The translations under genes were made by a program, and so were the position numbers. From Opitutia bacterium (GTDB taxonomy: Bacteria > Verrucomicrobiota > Verrucomicrobiia > Opitutales > Seribacteraceae): a stretch of 35,374 nt of DNA. The stretch is taken from NCBI GenBank assembly GCA_018645725.1, contig JABGWD010000320.1:1-35374 (forward strand), written 5' to 3'. Positions 25,535-34,658 of this stretch are shown in pieces. The notes under the pieces are model-generated. The model did not search any database, was not told where the DNA came from, and saw only the letters and a program-made list of their open reading frames with translations. How positions within the stretch are numbered: position 1 is the first letter of the stretch; every line of letters begins with the position of its first letter.

Positions 25535-28500
25535 TTATCGATTAAATAAAAACGCCGGGGTATTGATAATCGCCCAAGCCAAATCCTGGGCACCGACAAT
25601 GCGTTTCCTGGCAAGTTGCCCCTTGCTCAATTCAAGGGCCCTTCGCAACCGGGCAATCTTCGGGGGAAGTGGAACCGGCTTCTTGGCAAGATTCAGCTTG
25701 TCCTGAAACTGCTTGATTTTCGGATCGGCAGGCAGAGGTTTTCGGGCTTCGGCCAAGGCCTTGGCTAACTTGATCCTCTCGGGATTCGCATTTTTGAAAG
25801 TGTCGGACAGTTTCTTCTTTTGCAGTGGAGTGCGCTTGTCCGCAGTTACGGCAAAGATTTCCTTAACCTCTGCCGGCAGGCCAAAGGAAACGGGACGGGG
25901 AGCATCAGTCACGGCAAGCCGGAAACGCCCAAGGGCATGTTGACCACTATTGAACTCCTGCTTGAGGGTAAAGGTGAGCTCCGAGCCACCCATGAAGGCT
26001 ATGTCTTGCTTGGTCTGAAAGGATGCAAAGTGATCCTTGCCCATTTGCGGGGCTATCGCCCATCCATTCCTCTCAGGCGCTACCTTCCCATCAACTGCCG
26101 AAGCAACCGGATATCCATTTTGACTGAAGGTCGCCAAGGCATTTTCGAAAGACAACTTTACGGAAGCTTGGTTTCGATAAACTCGAATCGATTTGAGAAA
26201 GACTTCCCCGCCGGGCTGAAAACGCAAGCCTGTGAGATCTTCGGGCGTAATGAAATCAAAGCGGTAGGTTTTCCACTCTTCGGATTTTTCAATTACTACC
26301 TCGGGGGACGAGCGCTTGGAGTCGAAACCATTGTTCTTTGTGTCCTTCCAGAAGACTCGGGCCTTATGCTTCGCCTTGGCCTTGGCAACCAGCTCAACGG
26401 CAACCGAACCCTTGGCCACGGAAAGCTCGGTTGCAATGGATGGCAGCATCTTGGCCTTGGCATCCGCCCTAAAGTAGAATCCCGATGGACCTGCGCCGTT
26501 GTGTATCTTGAGAAGGAGAAAATTTTCTCCCTTTTTCAGGTTGAGAGTCAACTTTTCCTGATCCGGCGCGGCTCCTCGCCCGATATTATTGGCAAGGATT
26601 TGCTTGCCGTTGAGGAAAACCTTGATCCCGTCATCACTACCCAGGCTGATCGGAAGGTCACGCGGGGAATCAACGGTGATCACTTTGTGAAGATAGTTGG
26701 CTGAATTTTCGGCCGAGAAAACCGTTGCATAAAGTTGACCGTTTTTCCATTCCGGCTTCCTCGCCCAAGAAATTTCCTTGTTCGCATGCTTGAACTTTTG
26801 CTTCGCGTCAAAAGTCGGCAGACCCTCGGGGCCGGCCTTTTGATCGAAAGCGAGGTTTGCGAAAGGACCGGCGTGGTAGAATTCACCGAGCGACAAAACG
26901 CCTTCCACCGGTTTCCCGGTTATGGCCAAGCCACCACCTCCCGGCCCCGTCTTGGCACCGAGCGCACCCCGCCAGTCCTTGTTCTCGGCCAATTCGTCAA
27001 AGGACCATTCCTTGACCTTTGTCCATTTTTTCAAATCCGTAACCGGACCGGCTTGAACCTCGAGCTCAGTCAAAACAAAATTCCCGTCATTGGGGGCTCG
27101 ACCGGGACCTTTCCTAGGCAACCGGGGATCCGACAGGGCTTCGACCCGCACCCCGGTAATTTTGGAAAGCTCGGTGGGTGCCTTGACCACGTAGCTTCCC
27201 TTTGCGCTTTTGCCACCCACGAAAACCGAGCCGTCGTCCTGCTTCTCAAACTTGATGCCCGGGATCTTGGAAGTAACGTTGCTCATATCCAAGTTTCTCC
27301 ATGTAGATTTCCCTTCCTTTTGATCCTTCTCCCAAGCGGCAAGCTTCGCAGGAAGATCCTTGTCGAATCCCTTGAGGGCATCGTCCGCTTTTTTGATCCG
27401 GGCATTCCGTTCGTCATTGGCCTTCTTAACCGCAGGAGCAGTTTTCGTCTGGTGAGCTTTCATTTCACCCTCAACCTTGGCAATTTCTTCGGCACGGATC
27501 TTTTCCTTTGCATCCAATTCGGCCTTGATGTCTTTTTGGGCAACTTCCAGCTCCTTTCCCAAATCGGCATGATCGCCATCGATGGCATCTTTGAAAAGAG
27601 CAAGGCTAGCCGTTATTTCCTTTTCCGTGGCCGGCCTGTTTAGAATCCTAATGAAAAGCCGATTGACCAGGTTTCGGTCATCCTTCTCCTCGGCAGCAAG
27701 CTTGGTGATCGCATTGCCTGGATCGGAAATCGCGTCATTTACAGTCGGACCGCTGACCAAGGCCATGATTGGACCGAGTTGCAACCCGCCTGCCCGTTCG
27801 CACTCGCAAGCCGATTCCCGGGCAGGTCTCCCGAAGGTACCGAGAAACCCATCGGGCAGCTTGATCCCGGAATCGGGAAGCGATGCAGCTCGGGTTCCGG
27901 CAGGAACCCCGGGGAACTTGGATTTCGAACCCGTCACTGCATAGACCGCGTCAAGCAAGGTCTCGGCCGGAAGTCTACGGACCATTGCATGGGAAAAGTT
28001 GATTTGGTCGTCGTCATTCCACTTGTTTGTACCGACGGAAAGCTGGTAGGTACGAGATTTGCAAATCAACTTGAGCATGTGTCGAACATTGAATTCGCTC
28101 TGGATGAATTCCTCCTCCAAATAGTCCAGCAGTTCCGGATTGGTGGCAGGATTTCCTGCCCGAATGTCATCGATCGGTTCAATGATCCCAATGCCGAAAA
28201 GATAACCCCAAAGCCGGTTGACGTAACTTCTCGCGAAGTATTGGTTGTCCGGCGAAGTCATCCACGCGGCCAATTTTTCACGCCGAGAGGCATCTTTATT
28301 CACTTCGTGCTTGGCAGGAAAAGGAAAGGCAGGTGCCGCAACCTCTCCCGTACGGTCATGTTTGACTTCGCCCGACTTGACGTCCTTGACGAATTCATAA
28401 AGAGGTTTGCCTCGTTCGACGGCCGTCTTTCCAATCTGGCTTTTTCCGGATGCAGGATCCTTTTCCAACTTGAACTGGGCAAAGTACGCGGCCATTTCGT

Positions 28501-31426
28501 AGTATTGATCCTGAGTCCACCTCTCAAAAGGATGGTCGTGACATTTGTTGCAATTGAACCGCGTGGCTAGAAAAAGATGAGTCGTATTCTCCATCGTCTC
28601 GGCCGGTTTGCGGAGAACCTTGTAGTAAGAGGCAGGAGGATTTTCCTTATTGGAACCGCTGGCCGTCAGGATTTTGCGGGCAAAAGCATCGTAAGGCGTA
28701 TTGCCCTTGACCTCCTTTTGAATCCATTCCCTTAAAGATTTTGCCCCAGCTGGCCCAAGAAACTTTCGGTTAACCTGCAAAAGGTCGGCCCACTTGTTCG
28801 TCCAATGCTCGACAAAGTCGGGGCTCCCGATCAACTTGTCCACAAGTTCGTCCCGCTTCGCCCGGGAAGGACGCTTGTCATCAAGAAAGGCCTGAACGGT
28901 CTCAGGGGACGGAGGCAACCCGATCAAATCGAGCGAAGCCCGGCGAAGAAACTCCAAATCACTGCAAAGGTCCGAAGGAAGGATCTTCATGCGCTTCCAT
29001 TTGCCTGCGGCAAGAGGGTCAATCTCGTTATTTGCCGGAGGCTCTTTCCACGTAAAACCCGAACGGTCACCCATCACGGTAATCGTAGTAGCGGCATAGC
29101 GCCCTTCGTAACGGGCCAAAATGGGAGCCTCTCCGCGCCGTATGGTGGTCATAAGGGCGATTTCGTCGTGCTCGGCAACTTCCCCATTGCCACTGGTCAC
29201 AACCGCCTCACGGGTCACGTCCCGACGGGTTCCGTCCGCATAGGTAGCGACCACGCGAATCTGTTGCGTGGAACCAATTTCCTGAACGACCGGATTCTTC
29301 GGAAAGAGCTCGATCGACTCGACCCGGGCGACCTTGAGGTCCAGCTTGGCGCCCGCACCAATCCAATCGCGGATAATCCGATAATTCTTTGAGCCATGCT
29401 TCGTTACCTGCCCGCCTTCATGAGGAACGGCAGCAGTTGCCTTCAGGAGCATAAGACTCTTTTCCGCCGCAGCCACGTTCGCTCGACGCGAAGCCATGTC
29501 GTCCGTAAAGGCCCGAACGTCATAGATCGCATCATATCCGCGCAAAGACAGCTTGAATCCTTCCTTGCCATCCTTCGAACCATGGCAGGTCCCGGCATTA
29601 CAACCTAGCTTGGAGACGACCGGATTGACGTCGCGAACAAAGTCGGGTTGATAGGAAACTCCCAACCCCTTGACCTCGACGGGAATCTCCACGCGATGAC
29701 CTGAAAATTCTCCAATTACCTTACCGGAACCATTTTGGGATGGAGTAAACAGTCCTCGTTCGGAAACTTGGCCTACCCCACCCTTGACAATCCATTTGCT
29801 CATGCGCGTCACATCCGCTTCCGCTCCCCCTTGAAGCTTCGCGACAATGATTATCTGCCCGTAGTCCAGCGATCGGGACACCTTGATCGCAGAAGGAAAG
29901 GAAACCAGTGATTGTACGGTGAATTGCTTTCCCAGCGACTCCTCGGCCGTAAGTTCGGGTTCGGGATCGGCCTTTGCCTGATCAGAACCCGCTACTGCTT
30001 TCTCTTCCGTTTTTTCGATCGCCACAGGGACAAAAGTCTTGCGAATTTCTCCGGAAGCGGTGGAAAGCAGACGGACCTTCCCGTCAAACCCCGAAACAGC
30101 CAAGGTTTTGCCATCCGGCGAGCAAGCCAATGCATATGCTCCTGTCTCGGGTATCGCGACTTTCCACAAGTCCTTTCCGCTATCAATTTGGAAGGCCTTG
30201 ATCTCGCCCTTTCCGTCAAGACTGCTTCCGGCAAAACCAAGCGAACCATCATGATTAAAGCATACCGAAAAGATTCTGCCGATGATGCCCTTGAATTCCC
30301 GAATTTGATTGGGATTCCCTCCCCCGGCCGGAGCCGCCTTGACGGCTTGGCGAAAAAGCTTTGCCTTGCCATCGGCACCACCGACCAAAAGTTCGTTTTT
30401 CTTCGGATGAACGTCTATCGAGCTCTGACCACCGCTTAATACAAAGGGCGTGTGGGTAGTGACGTTACCAACGAGCCGCTCCGTCACAACGTCGGTTTGC
30501 TTGACGGTTTTGTCCCGGCTTACGGAAAACACCGACTTCCCGTCCATGCTGAAGACCGTATCGCGCACCCAGTCGTCATGCCCCGCCATGTAGACAACCT
30601 GCTTCCCTCCGGATGCCTCAAGAACGCGCATCGAGGTATCCGACGCACCAAAAGCAAAGTATTTTCCATCGGGTGACCAAGACCCCCCATAAAGCGTATC
30701 GAAGGTAACGGCCTTGGACAATTCGAGCTTCTTTTTCTCAATGTCCCAAATCTGCACTTCCCCCATCCGTCCGGGCTGGCCTCCCGTTATTCCGAGCTTC
30801 TTGCCATCCGGGGAAAAGGAAACCGATTCGATTCTTTCGGACAGACCCACCAAGCGGGCAACCAATCCCGAACCATCGGCCTTGTGGATCAAGGCTTCAT
30901 GAAAACCCGTCACCGCAAGCAAGGTTCCGTCGGGGGAGAAATCCATGGAAGTAACCACTGGGGGCATGGTGTAGACCGGTGGGTTTTCCATGGTGTAGGC
31001 GGAACCCGAACCAACTGGCGAATCATCCTTTGCCCCTTCGGAAATCCAGCGGCGCAAAAGTTCGATTTCAGTAGCATGAAGGGGTTTCGCGTTCTTGCCC
31101 TTGGGCATTTCATACTCACCCTTTTCATCGGGGGTAACCTCCTCGATCAGGTAACTCTCATCCGGTTTGCCCGGAACGATGGCAGGTTCCTCGCTCTCCC
31201 CCCCCTTGAGCAAGGAAGCGAAATCGGTCATTACGTAATCGCCCTTTCTTTTGGCAGGTTGATGACAACCATTGCAATTCGCTTGGAAAAGAGGACGGAT
31301 TTCCTTGTGGAAACTGACCGCCTTGGAACCTCCCTCTTCCTCCTCACTTGCAGTTAATGGTAGCGCAAAGGAAACCAAGGCCGTTAGAAGTCCGAAGCAA
31401 GTAAGGTTGACTGTAAATAAATTCAT
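25535..31426 (-). CDS. Giant PSCyt1-WD40-DUF1549-DUF1553 multidomain protein
   Basis: 1963 residues, exported (signal ~1-27). In order: a PSCyt1 cytochrome-c-like domain with CNGCH at 51-55; WD40-type propeller repeats at ~145-465 (several FSPDGK motifs); an Ig-like segment ~500-595; the GCNAGTCHG motif (Cys609) that usually leads into DUF1549 proteins; a second Ig-like segment ~700-780 (VVATYADGTRRDVT); DUF1549 to ~1000 with CNKCHDHP (Cys959); DUF1553 ~1045-1280; a Lys/Glu/Ala coiled coil ~1282-1365; and C-terminal beta-rich modules ~1375-1810 resembling carbohydrate-binding or PA14-like domains (GSDDGIKVFLNGKQIL). The ATG at 31426 is preferred over GTG 31435 because it gives a standard signal peptide. 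It probably heads a five-gene operon. Redox or scaffold roles in the periplasm are inference. Confidence 0.9.
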   Translation of the reverse strand: MNLFTVNLTCFGLLTALVSFALPLTASEEEEGGSKAVSFHKEIRPLFQANCNGCHQPAKRKGDYVMTDFASLLKGGESEEPAIVPGKPDESYLIEEVTPDEKGEYEMPKGKNAKPLHATEIELLRRWISEGAKDDSPVGSGSAYTMENPPVYTMPPVVTSMDFSPDGTLLAVTGFHEALIHKADGSGLVARLVGLSERIESVSFSPDGKKLGITGGQPGRMGEVQIWDIEKKKLELSKAVTFDTLYGGSWSPDGKYFAFGASDTSMRVLEASGGKQVVYMAGHDDWVRDTVFSMDGKSVFSVSRDKTVKQTDVVTERLVGNVTTHTPFVLSGGQSSIDVHPKKNELLVGGADGKAKLFRQAVKAAPAGGGNPNQIREFKGIIGRIFSVCFNHDGSLGFAGSSLDGKGEIKAFQIDSGKDLWKVAIPETGAYALACSPDGKTLAVSGFDGKVRLLSTASGEIRKTFVPVAIEKTEEKAVAGSDQAKADPEPELTAEESLGKQFTVQSLVSFPSAIKVSRSLDYGQIIIVAKLQGGAEADVTRMSKWIVKGGVGQVSERGLFTPSQNGSGKVIGEFSGHRVEIPVEVKGLGVSYQPDFVRDVNPVVSKLGCNAGTCHGSKDGKEGFKLSLRGYDAIYDVRAFTDDMASRRANVAAAEKSLMLLKATAAVPHEGGQVTKHGSKNYRIIRDWIGAGAKLDLKVARVESIELFPKNPVVQEIGSTQQIRVVATYADGTRRDVTREAVVTSGNGEVAEHDEIALMTTIRRGEAPILARYEGRYAATTITVMGDRSGFTWKEPPANNEIDPLAAGKWKRMKILPSDLCSDLEFLRRASLDLIGLPPSPETVQAFLDDKRPSRAKRDELVDKLIGSPDFVEHWTNKWADLLQVNRKFLGPAGAKSLREWIQKEVKGNTPYDAFARKILTASGSNKENPPASYYKVLRKPAETMENTTHLFLATRFNCNKCHDHPFERWTQDQYYEMAAYFAQFKLEKDPASGKSQIGKTAVERGKPLYEFVKDVKSGEVKHDRTGEVAAPAFPFPAKHEVNKDASRREKLAAWMTSPDNQYFARSYVNRLWGYLFGIGIIEPIDDIRAGNPATNPELLDYLEEEFIQSEFNVRHMLKLICKSRTYQLSVGTNKWNDDDQINFSHAMVRRLPAETLLDAVYAVTGSKSKFPGVPAGTRAASLPDSGIKLPDGFLGTFGRPARESACECERAGGLQLGPIMALVSGPTVNDAISDPGNAITKLAAEEKDDRNLVNRLFIRILNRPATEKEITASLALFKDAIDGDHADLGKELEVAQKDIKAELDAKEKIRAEEIAKVEGEMKAHQTKTAPAVKKANDERNARIKKADDALKGFDKDLPAKLAAWEKDQKEGKSTWRNLDMSNVTSKIPGIKFEKQDDGSVFVGGKSAKGSYVVKAPTELSKITGVRVEALSDPRLPRKGPGRAPNDGNFVLTELEVQAGPVTDLKKWTKVKEWSFDELAENKDWRGALGAKTGPGGGGLAITGKPVEGVLSLGEFYHAGPFANLAFDQKAGPEGLPTFDAKQKFKHANKEISWARKPEWKNGQLYATVFSAENSANYLHKVITVDSPRDLPISLGSDDGIKVFLNGKQILANNIGRGAAPDQEKLTLNLKKGENFLLLKIHNGAGPSGFYFRADAKAKMLPSIATELSVAKGSVAVELVAKAKAKHKARVFWKDTKNNGFDSKRSSPEVVIEKSEEWKTYRFDFITPEDLTGLRFQPGGEVFLKSIRVYRNQASVKLSFENALATFSQNGYPVASAVDGKVAPERNGWAIAPQMGKDHFASFQTKQDIAFMGGSELTFTLKQEFNSGQHALGRFRLAVTDAPRPVSFGLPAEVKEIFAVTADKRTPLQKKKLSDTFKNANPERIKLAKALAEARKPLPADPKIKQFQDKLNLAKKPVPLPPKIARLRRALELSKGQLARKRIVGAQDLAWAIINTPAFLFNR

Positions 31427-31442
31427 AAAATGCACAGGCCGC

Positions 31443-31464
31443 GGGCAAAAGAGTTGCCCTTTTT
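31443..31464. other. Hairpin close to the start of the giant gene
   Basis: GGGCAA (31443-31448) / TTGCCC (31454-31459) with a 5-base loop. Read on + it is followed by TTTTT, but no + gene ends here. Read on - it lies in the presumed leader, about 17-33 bases before the ATG at 31426, where it could affect translation initiation. Confidence 0.45.
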
Positions 31465-31538
31465 ATTGTCCCATTTTGTTCCAGAAAAAACCCTTATGCA
31501 AGGGAAAGGTAATGATTCGATCGAATTTGCGGAGAGAA

Positions 31539-31554
31539 CCCCGAAGGTTCGGGG
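31539..31554. other. Perfect inverted repeat between PhzF gene and giant gene
   Basis: CCCCGAA (31539-31545) / TTCGGGG (31548-31554), loop GG. An alternative fold pairs GAACC with GGTTC. There is no T-tract on either strand, so it may be an operator or a weak processing/termination structure. It lies about 115 bp upstream of the start of the giant gene. Confidence 0.45.
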
Positions 31555-31671
31555 AATTGATTGTCCATGACAACCGATTACTCCCTTAACTCGAGAATTT
31601 GGACTGGAAATCTTTAAAAAGAGAGAAAGATTTCCCTCCGGAGGAATTCCTTCCTTGCCCAAGGAGAGGAT

Positions 31672-32469
31672 TCAGAACGTCATCTTGCCACGAACGAAAG
31701 TCTCTGCCACGCCCGAGAGAATGACCCGGTCGTCCTTGAGTTCGCAGCGAATTTCAGCTCCTCGGGGAGAAGCTTGAAAGCCCACCAGTTTGTCTTTGTC
31801 CAATTTCGCCCCCCAATAAGGAGCAAGCAGGCAATGAGCGGAACCCGTTGCGTGATCCTCATCGATTCCGACACTTGGGGCAAAATAACGAGACAAGAAA
31901 TGATAGCCGATCTTCGATGTCTTTGCTGTCACGATCACCCCAAGGCAGGAATTGAATCCCGCCAGAATACGGAAGTCCGGTTCCAAAGCATGGATCGTTT
32001 CCTCCTCACCGAATACGCACAAACAGTTGGTTCCCATGTAAACCTCATCCGGATAAGCCCCCAATCCTTCGACCAATGCCGGGGAAACGGGCGAATTTCT
32101 TGCCTTCAGCGAAGGAAAGTCCATGCGCAGCCGATGCTTTTCGTCAGTACCAACTCTAAGCTCACCGCTATTGCTGGAAAAGATGATCTCGGAACCTTTT
32201 GTCACCAGTCCTTCTTCAAAGAGAACGTGAGCGGCAGCCATGGTGGCATGACCGCATAGATCGACTTCCGACTTTGGCGTAAACCATCGAATCGACCACG
32301 ACTCCTTCTTCCCTGGAAAAATGAATGCGGTGTCGGGGAAGTAGAGCTGTGAAGCCATATTCTGGAGTTCGTCCGTGGACAACCATTCCTCAAGAATACA
32401 AACACCAGCCGGGTTGCCGGAAAATGATCCCTTGCAAAACGCATTTACTGAGAAGTAAGGAAATTTCAT
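31672..32469 (-). CDS. PhzF-family isomerase-like protein
   Basis: A 265-residue protein of the PhzF/diaminopimelate-epimerase-fold family, two-lobed and cytoplasmic. Family motifs are NPAGVC near residue 19, DLCGHATMAAAHVL, and GIDEDHATGSAHC in the C-terminal lobe. The residue matching catalytic Glu45 of PhzF is Asp46 (YFPDTAF instead of the usual NxSETxF). It may still work as an acid/base but the substitution is unusual. Without phenazine genes nearby, a phenazine role is unlikely; most family members have unknown small-molecule isomerase activity. It is flanked by unrelated genes and probably monocistronic. No Shine-Dalgarno site precedes the ATG. Confidence 0.9.
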   Translation of the reverse strand: MKFPYFSVNAFCKGSFSGNPAGVCILEEWLSTDELQNMASQLYFPDTAFIFPGKKESWSIRWFTPKSEVDLCGHATMAAAHVLFEEGLVTKGSEIIFSSNSGELRVGTDEKHRLRMDFPSLKARNSPVSPALVEGLGAYPDEVYMGTNCLCVFGEEETIHALEPDFRILAGFNSCLGVIVTAKTSKIGYHFLSRYFAPSVGIDEDHATGSAHCLLAPYWGAKLDKDKLVGFQASPRGAEIRCELKDDRVILSGVAETFVRGKMTF

Positions 32470-32538
32470 AAAAAGATTCTAGAAATAGCCATTCCAAAAA
32501 ATTGATCAATGCCAAAGGCAATCGCAGAGCCACTTGGT

Positions 32539-32573
32539 AAAAAAAAGGCCTTGGAGCGAAGCGCCCCAAGACC
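32539..32573 (-). terminator. Rho-independent terminator of the Gfo/Idh/MocA gene
   Basis: On the - strand a 12-bp stem (32562-32573 with 32547-32558), 3-base loop, then eight T (complement of A 32539-32546), 28 bases after the stop at 32601. Two positions pair as G-U only in the - strand RNA; on + they are A-C mismatches, so it is directional. Confidence 0.9.
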
Positions 32574-32600
32574 AAAATTTACTGGGAATGGAAAAGAACT

Positions 32601-34001
32601 TTAGGCAGGATCGACTTCCCAACCGGATCGGTAAACTTTGCTGATCAGTTTGTCCGCGTCCTTGCGATCGGTTTTCAATGCTTTGGCATCCCATTTGAAC
32701 TTACCCCCCGCACGCATGGCGACGTTCCCAAGCAATATTGATTCGGTCATGTTCCCCGCGTAGTTGAAATTCGATACGGCGATTTCCGGCTTTCCGGCAC
32801 GAATGGCCTTCACGAGCTCCTCCTTCATCCCGTTGTCGCCCCGGCCGTTTCGCGGGATACTTTGCTCAGGCAGTTCAACTTCATTGCGCTTGTGCCACTT
32901 GCCGCCCTTGTGAACCATCCAGTCGGATCCATAATCGTTCGGGGAATACATGATTCCATCGGAACCGACTATAAGAAGTCCGCTGTTCTTGGGATTCTGA
33001 CCATGGAACAGTTCCTTCGGAGGAAGATTCTTTATTCCCTTGTTGTCCTTGCCATTGTTCCCGACTTTACCCTCGTACCAATGAAACTTGATGGCTCCGT
33101 GCTTTTCGCACTTAGGAAACTGCAAGTTGACGGAAGCCCATGAAGGAAAGGTTTCCTCATTGATCGGGCCAGTGTTAACCGACTCGACGGAAGAAGGTTG
33201 AGTCAATTCGCAAGCCATGAAAGCCAAGTTCGTGGTGTGGCAAGCCATATCGCCAAGGGCACCGGTACCGAAGTCCCACCAACCTCTCCATTTGAAAGGA
33301 GTGTAGGCGGAATGATAAGGACGCATCGGAGCGGAACCAATAAAGGAATTCCAATCCATGTGGGAAGGCACGTCCTGCTTCTCGCTTGGGCGGGCGACAA
33401 TTCCCGGAGCCTGTGGCCAAACCGGACGGTTTGTCCAAGCGTGAATTTCCTTTACCTTGCCCAGGCCTCCGCCACGGACGTATTCCGCTCCTTCTCTAAG
33501 ACCGTCCGAAGCCGTGCCTTGGTTCCCCATTTGGGTGCAAATCTTATTCTCGCGGGCGTACTTGGCCAATTGTCTTGCCTCCCAAACGGTATGCGTCATC
33601 GGCTTTTGGACATATACGTGAATTCCTTTTCTCATGGCAAGCATCGCCGCAGGGGCATGAGAGTGATCGGCAGTGCTGACGTTAAGAACGTCGATCTTGT
33701 CACCGAACTGGCTTAGCATTTCCCGGTAATCACTGAACTTGACGGCATCCGTATGCTTGCGGATAGAAACGTCCAAGCGTCTCGAATCGATATCACAAGC
33801 CGCAACCACGTCACCATGCATGGCCAAGGCGTCAAAATCACCCTTCCCTTTTCCGCCGACGCCGATACCTGCCACCTGCAAACGTTCGTTTGCTCCGAAG
33901 ACCCGGGAGGGCAGGAACGAGAAGGAAAAGGCAGCGGATGCGGAAGCCCCGATAAACGCTCGGCGTGAATAGTGATAGGTCGTGCGATGTAATTTCGTCA
34001 T
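32601..34001 (-). CDS. Gfo/Idh/MocA-family oxidoreductase, Tat-exported
   Basis: 466 residues. The twin-arginine signal (YSRRAFIGASASAAFSFSF) is followed by a Rossmann domain with GIGVGGKGKG and the acidic DIDSRR at the end of strand two, the QKP motif (VYVQKPMTHTVWEA) in the position of the family's EKP catalytic Lys-Pro, and the C-terminal beta-sheet dimer domain. Family members are NAD(P)-dependent, acting on sugars, inositols or related polyols; exported versions probably carry their cofactor in through Tat. This subgroup (with GNQGTASDGLREG and WTNRPVWPQ) is widespread in Planctomycetes and Verrucomicrobia with uncertain substrates. It has its own terminator, and appears to be a single gene or a read-through from the sigma operon 104 bp upstream. 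Confidence 0.9.
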   Translation of the reverse strand: MTKLHRTTYHYSRRAFIGASASAAFSFSFLPSRVFGANERLQVAGIGVGGKGKGDFDALAMHGDVVAACDIDSRRLDVSIRKHTDAVKFSDYREMLSQFGDKIDVLNVSTADHSHAPAAMLAMRKGIHVYVQKPMTHTVWEARQLAKYARENKICTQMGNQGTASDGLREGAEYVRGGGLGKVKEIHAWTNRPVWPQAPGIVARPSEKQDVPSHMDWNSFIGSAPMRPYHSAYTPFKWRGWWDFGTGALGDMACHTTNLAFMACELTQPSSVESVNTGPINEETFPSWASVNLQFPKCEKHGAIKFHWYEGKVGNNGKDNKGIKNLPPKELFHGQNPKNSGLLIVGSDGIMYSPNDYGSDWMVHKGGKWHKRNEVELPEQSIPRNGRGDNGMKEELVKAIRAGKPEIAVSNFNYAGNMTESILLGNVAMRAGGKFKWDAKALKTDRKDADKLISKVYRSGWEVDPA

Positions 34002-34105
34002 AATAATGAAAATTTCGTATGAACCATCGTTTCTTTATGCAAAGCGCTGACCGAGCAAGGGAAAATTTCGATTGCGCTCAAATTTCTGCATGGACGGCCT
34101 CCGGT

Positions 34106-34651
34106 TCAATCCGGGACCGCTTCCTTGCTCTTTGCTTTTTTCCCTTCGCTCGCCTTTTGCTTTTTTCTTATTTTTTCCAGATACTTGTGGCGCTCAGGCA
34201 TGGGGAGTTGATGAAAATGCTTGATTTCACGCGCTTCCGTCTCGGGGTCCAAAGTTTTCCAGTAGCGCCGCAGCAAATCCTGTCTCATGTGAAAATCCTT
34301 CATCATTTTCGTTCGGGCGGCAGGAGCATTCTCTCTAAAGCGTTTCAACCTGGCTCTCATGCTTTTGCGTTCCTCGGGAGTCATCTTTTCAACGCGTTCA
34401 ATTGTTCCTCTAATCACTTGCAATCGTTCGGGAGAAGCCTCCAGAAGAAAGCGGAGCAATTCCATTTGCTCTTCGCTTGGGGGCCTTTTCTTTCGGTGAA
34501 AATCCGCTCGCGTCCGGTTTTCGTCAGAGCGCCCGGAATCGGAATTACCCAAGAACCGGAATTTGCCCTTGAACTCTCCCCTCTCCTCCGCCTTTGAGAG
34601 GCACGCTGTCAAAAGAATGAGAATGGATTGTAAAACAAATGAAATTCTCAT
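34106..34651 (-). CDS. Small exported helical protein, unknown function
   Basis: 181 residues from the ATG at 34651. The N-terminus MRISFVLQSILILLTAC is either a lipoprotein signal (LTAC, Cys17) or a normal signal cut before EERG. The rest is highly charged and helical, with repeated MTPEERKSMRARLKRF / ASPERLQVIRG / LPMPERHKYLEKI segments similar in style to DUF3106 and to Spy/CnrX-like periplasmic sensor proteins, and ends in a Lys-rich tail. It follows the anti-sigma-like gene by 7 bp, so it may be a periplasmic partner or target of that regulatory pair. A longer start at 34708 would overlap the upstream gene and hide the signal. Family assignment is tentative. Confidence 0.7.
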   Translation of the reverse strand: MRISFVLQSILILLTACLSKAEERGEFKGKFRFLGNSDSGRSDENRTRADFHRKKRPPSEEQMELLRFLLEASPERLQVIRGTIERVEKMTPEERKSMRARLKRFRENAPAARTKMMKDFHMRQDLLRRYWKTLDPETEAREIKHFHQLPMPERHKYLEKIRKKQKASEGKKAKSKEAVPD

Positions 34652-34658
34652 GATCTCA

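Noticed and set aside
31443-31464. Hairpin plus T-run read as a + strand terminator
   Set aside because: No + strand gene ends nearby; it is more likely part of the leader of the - strand giant gene.
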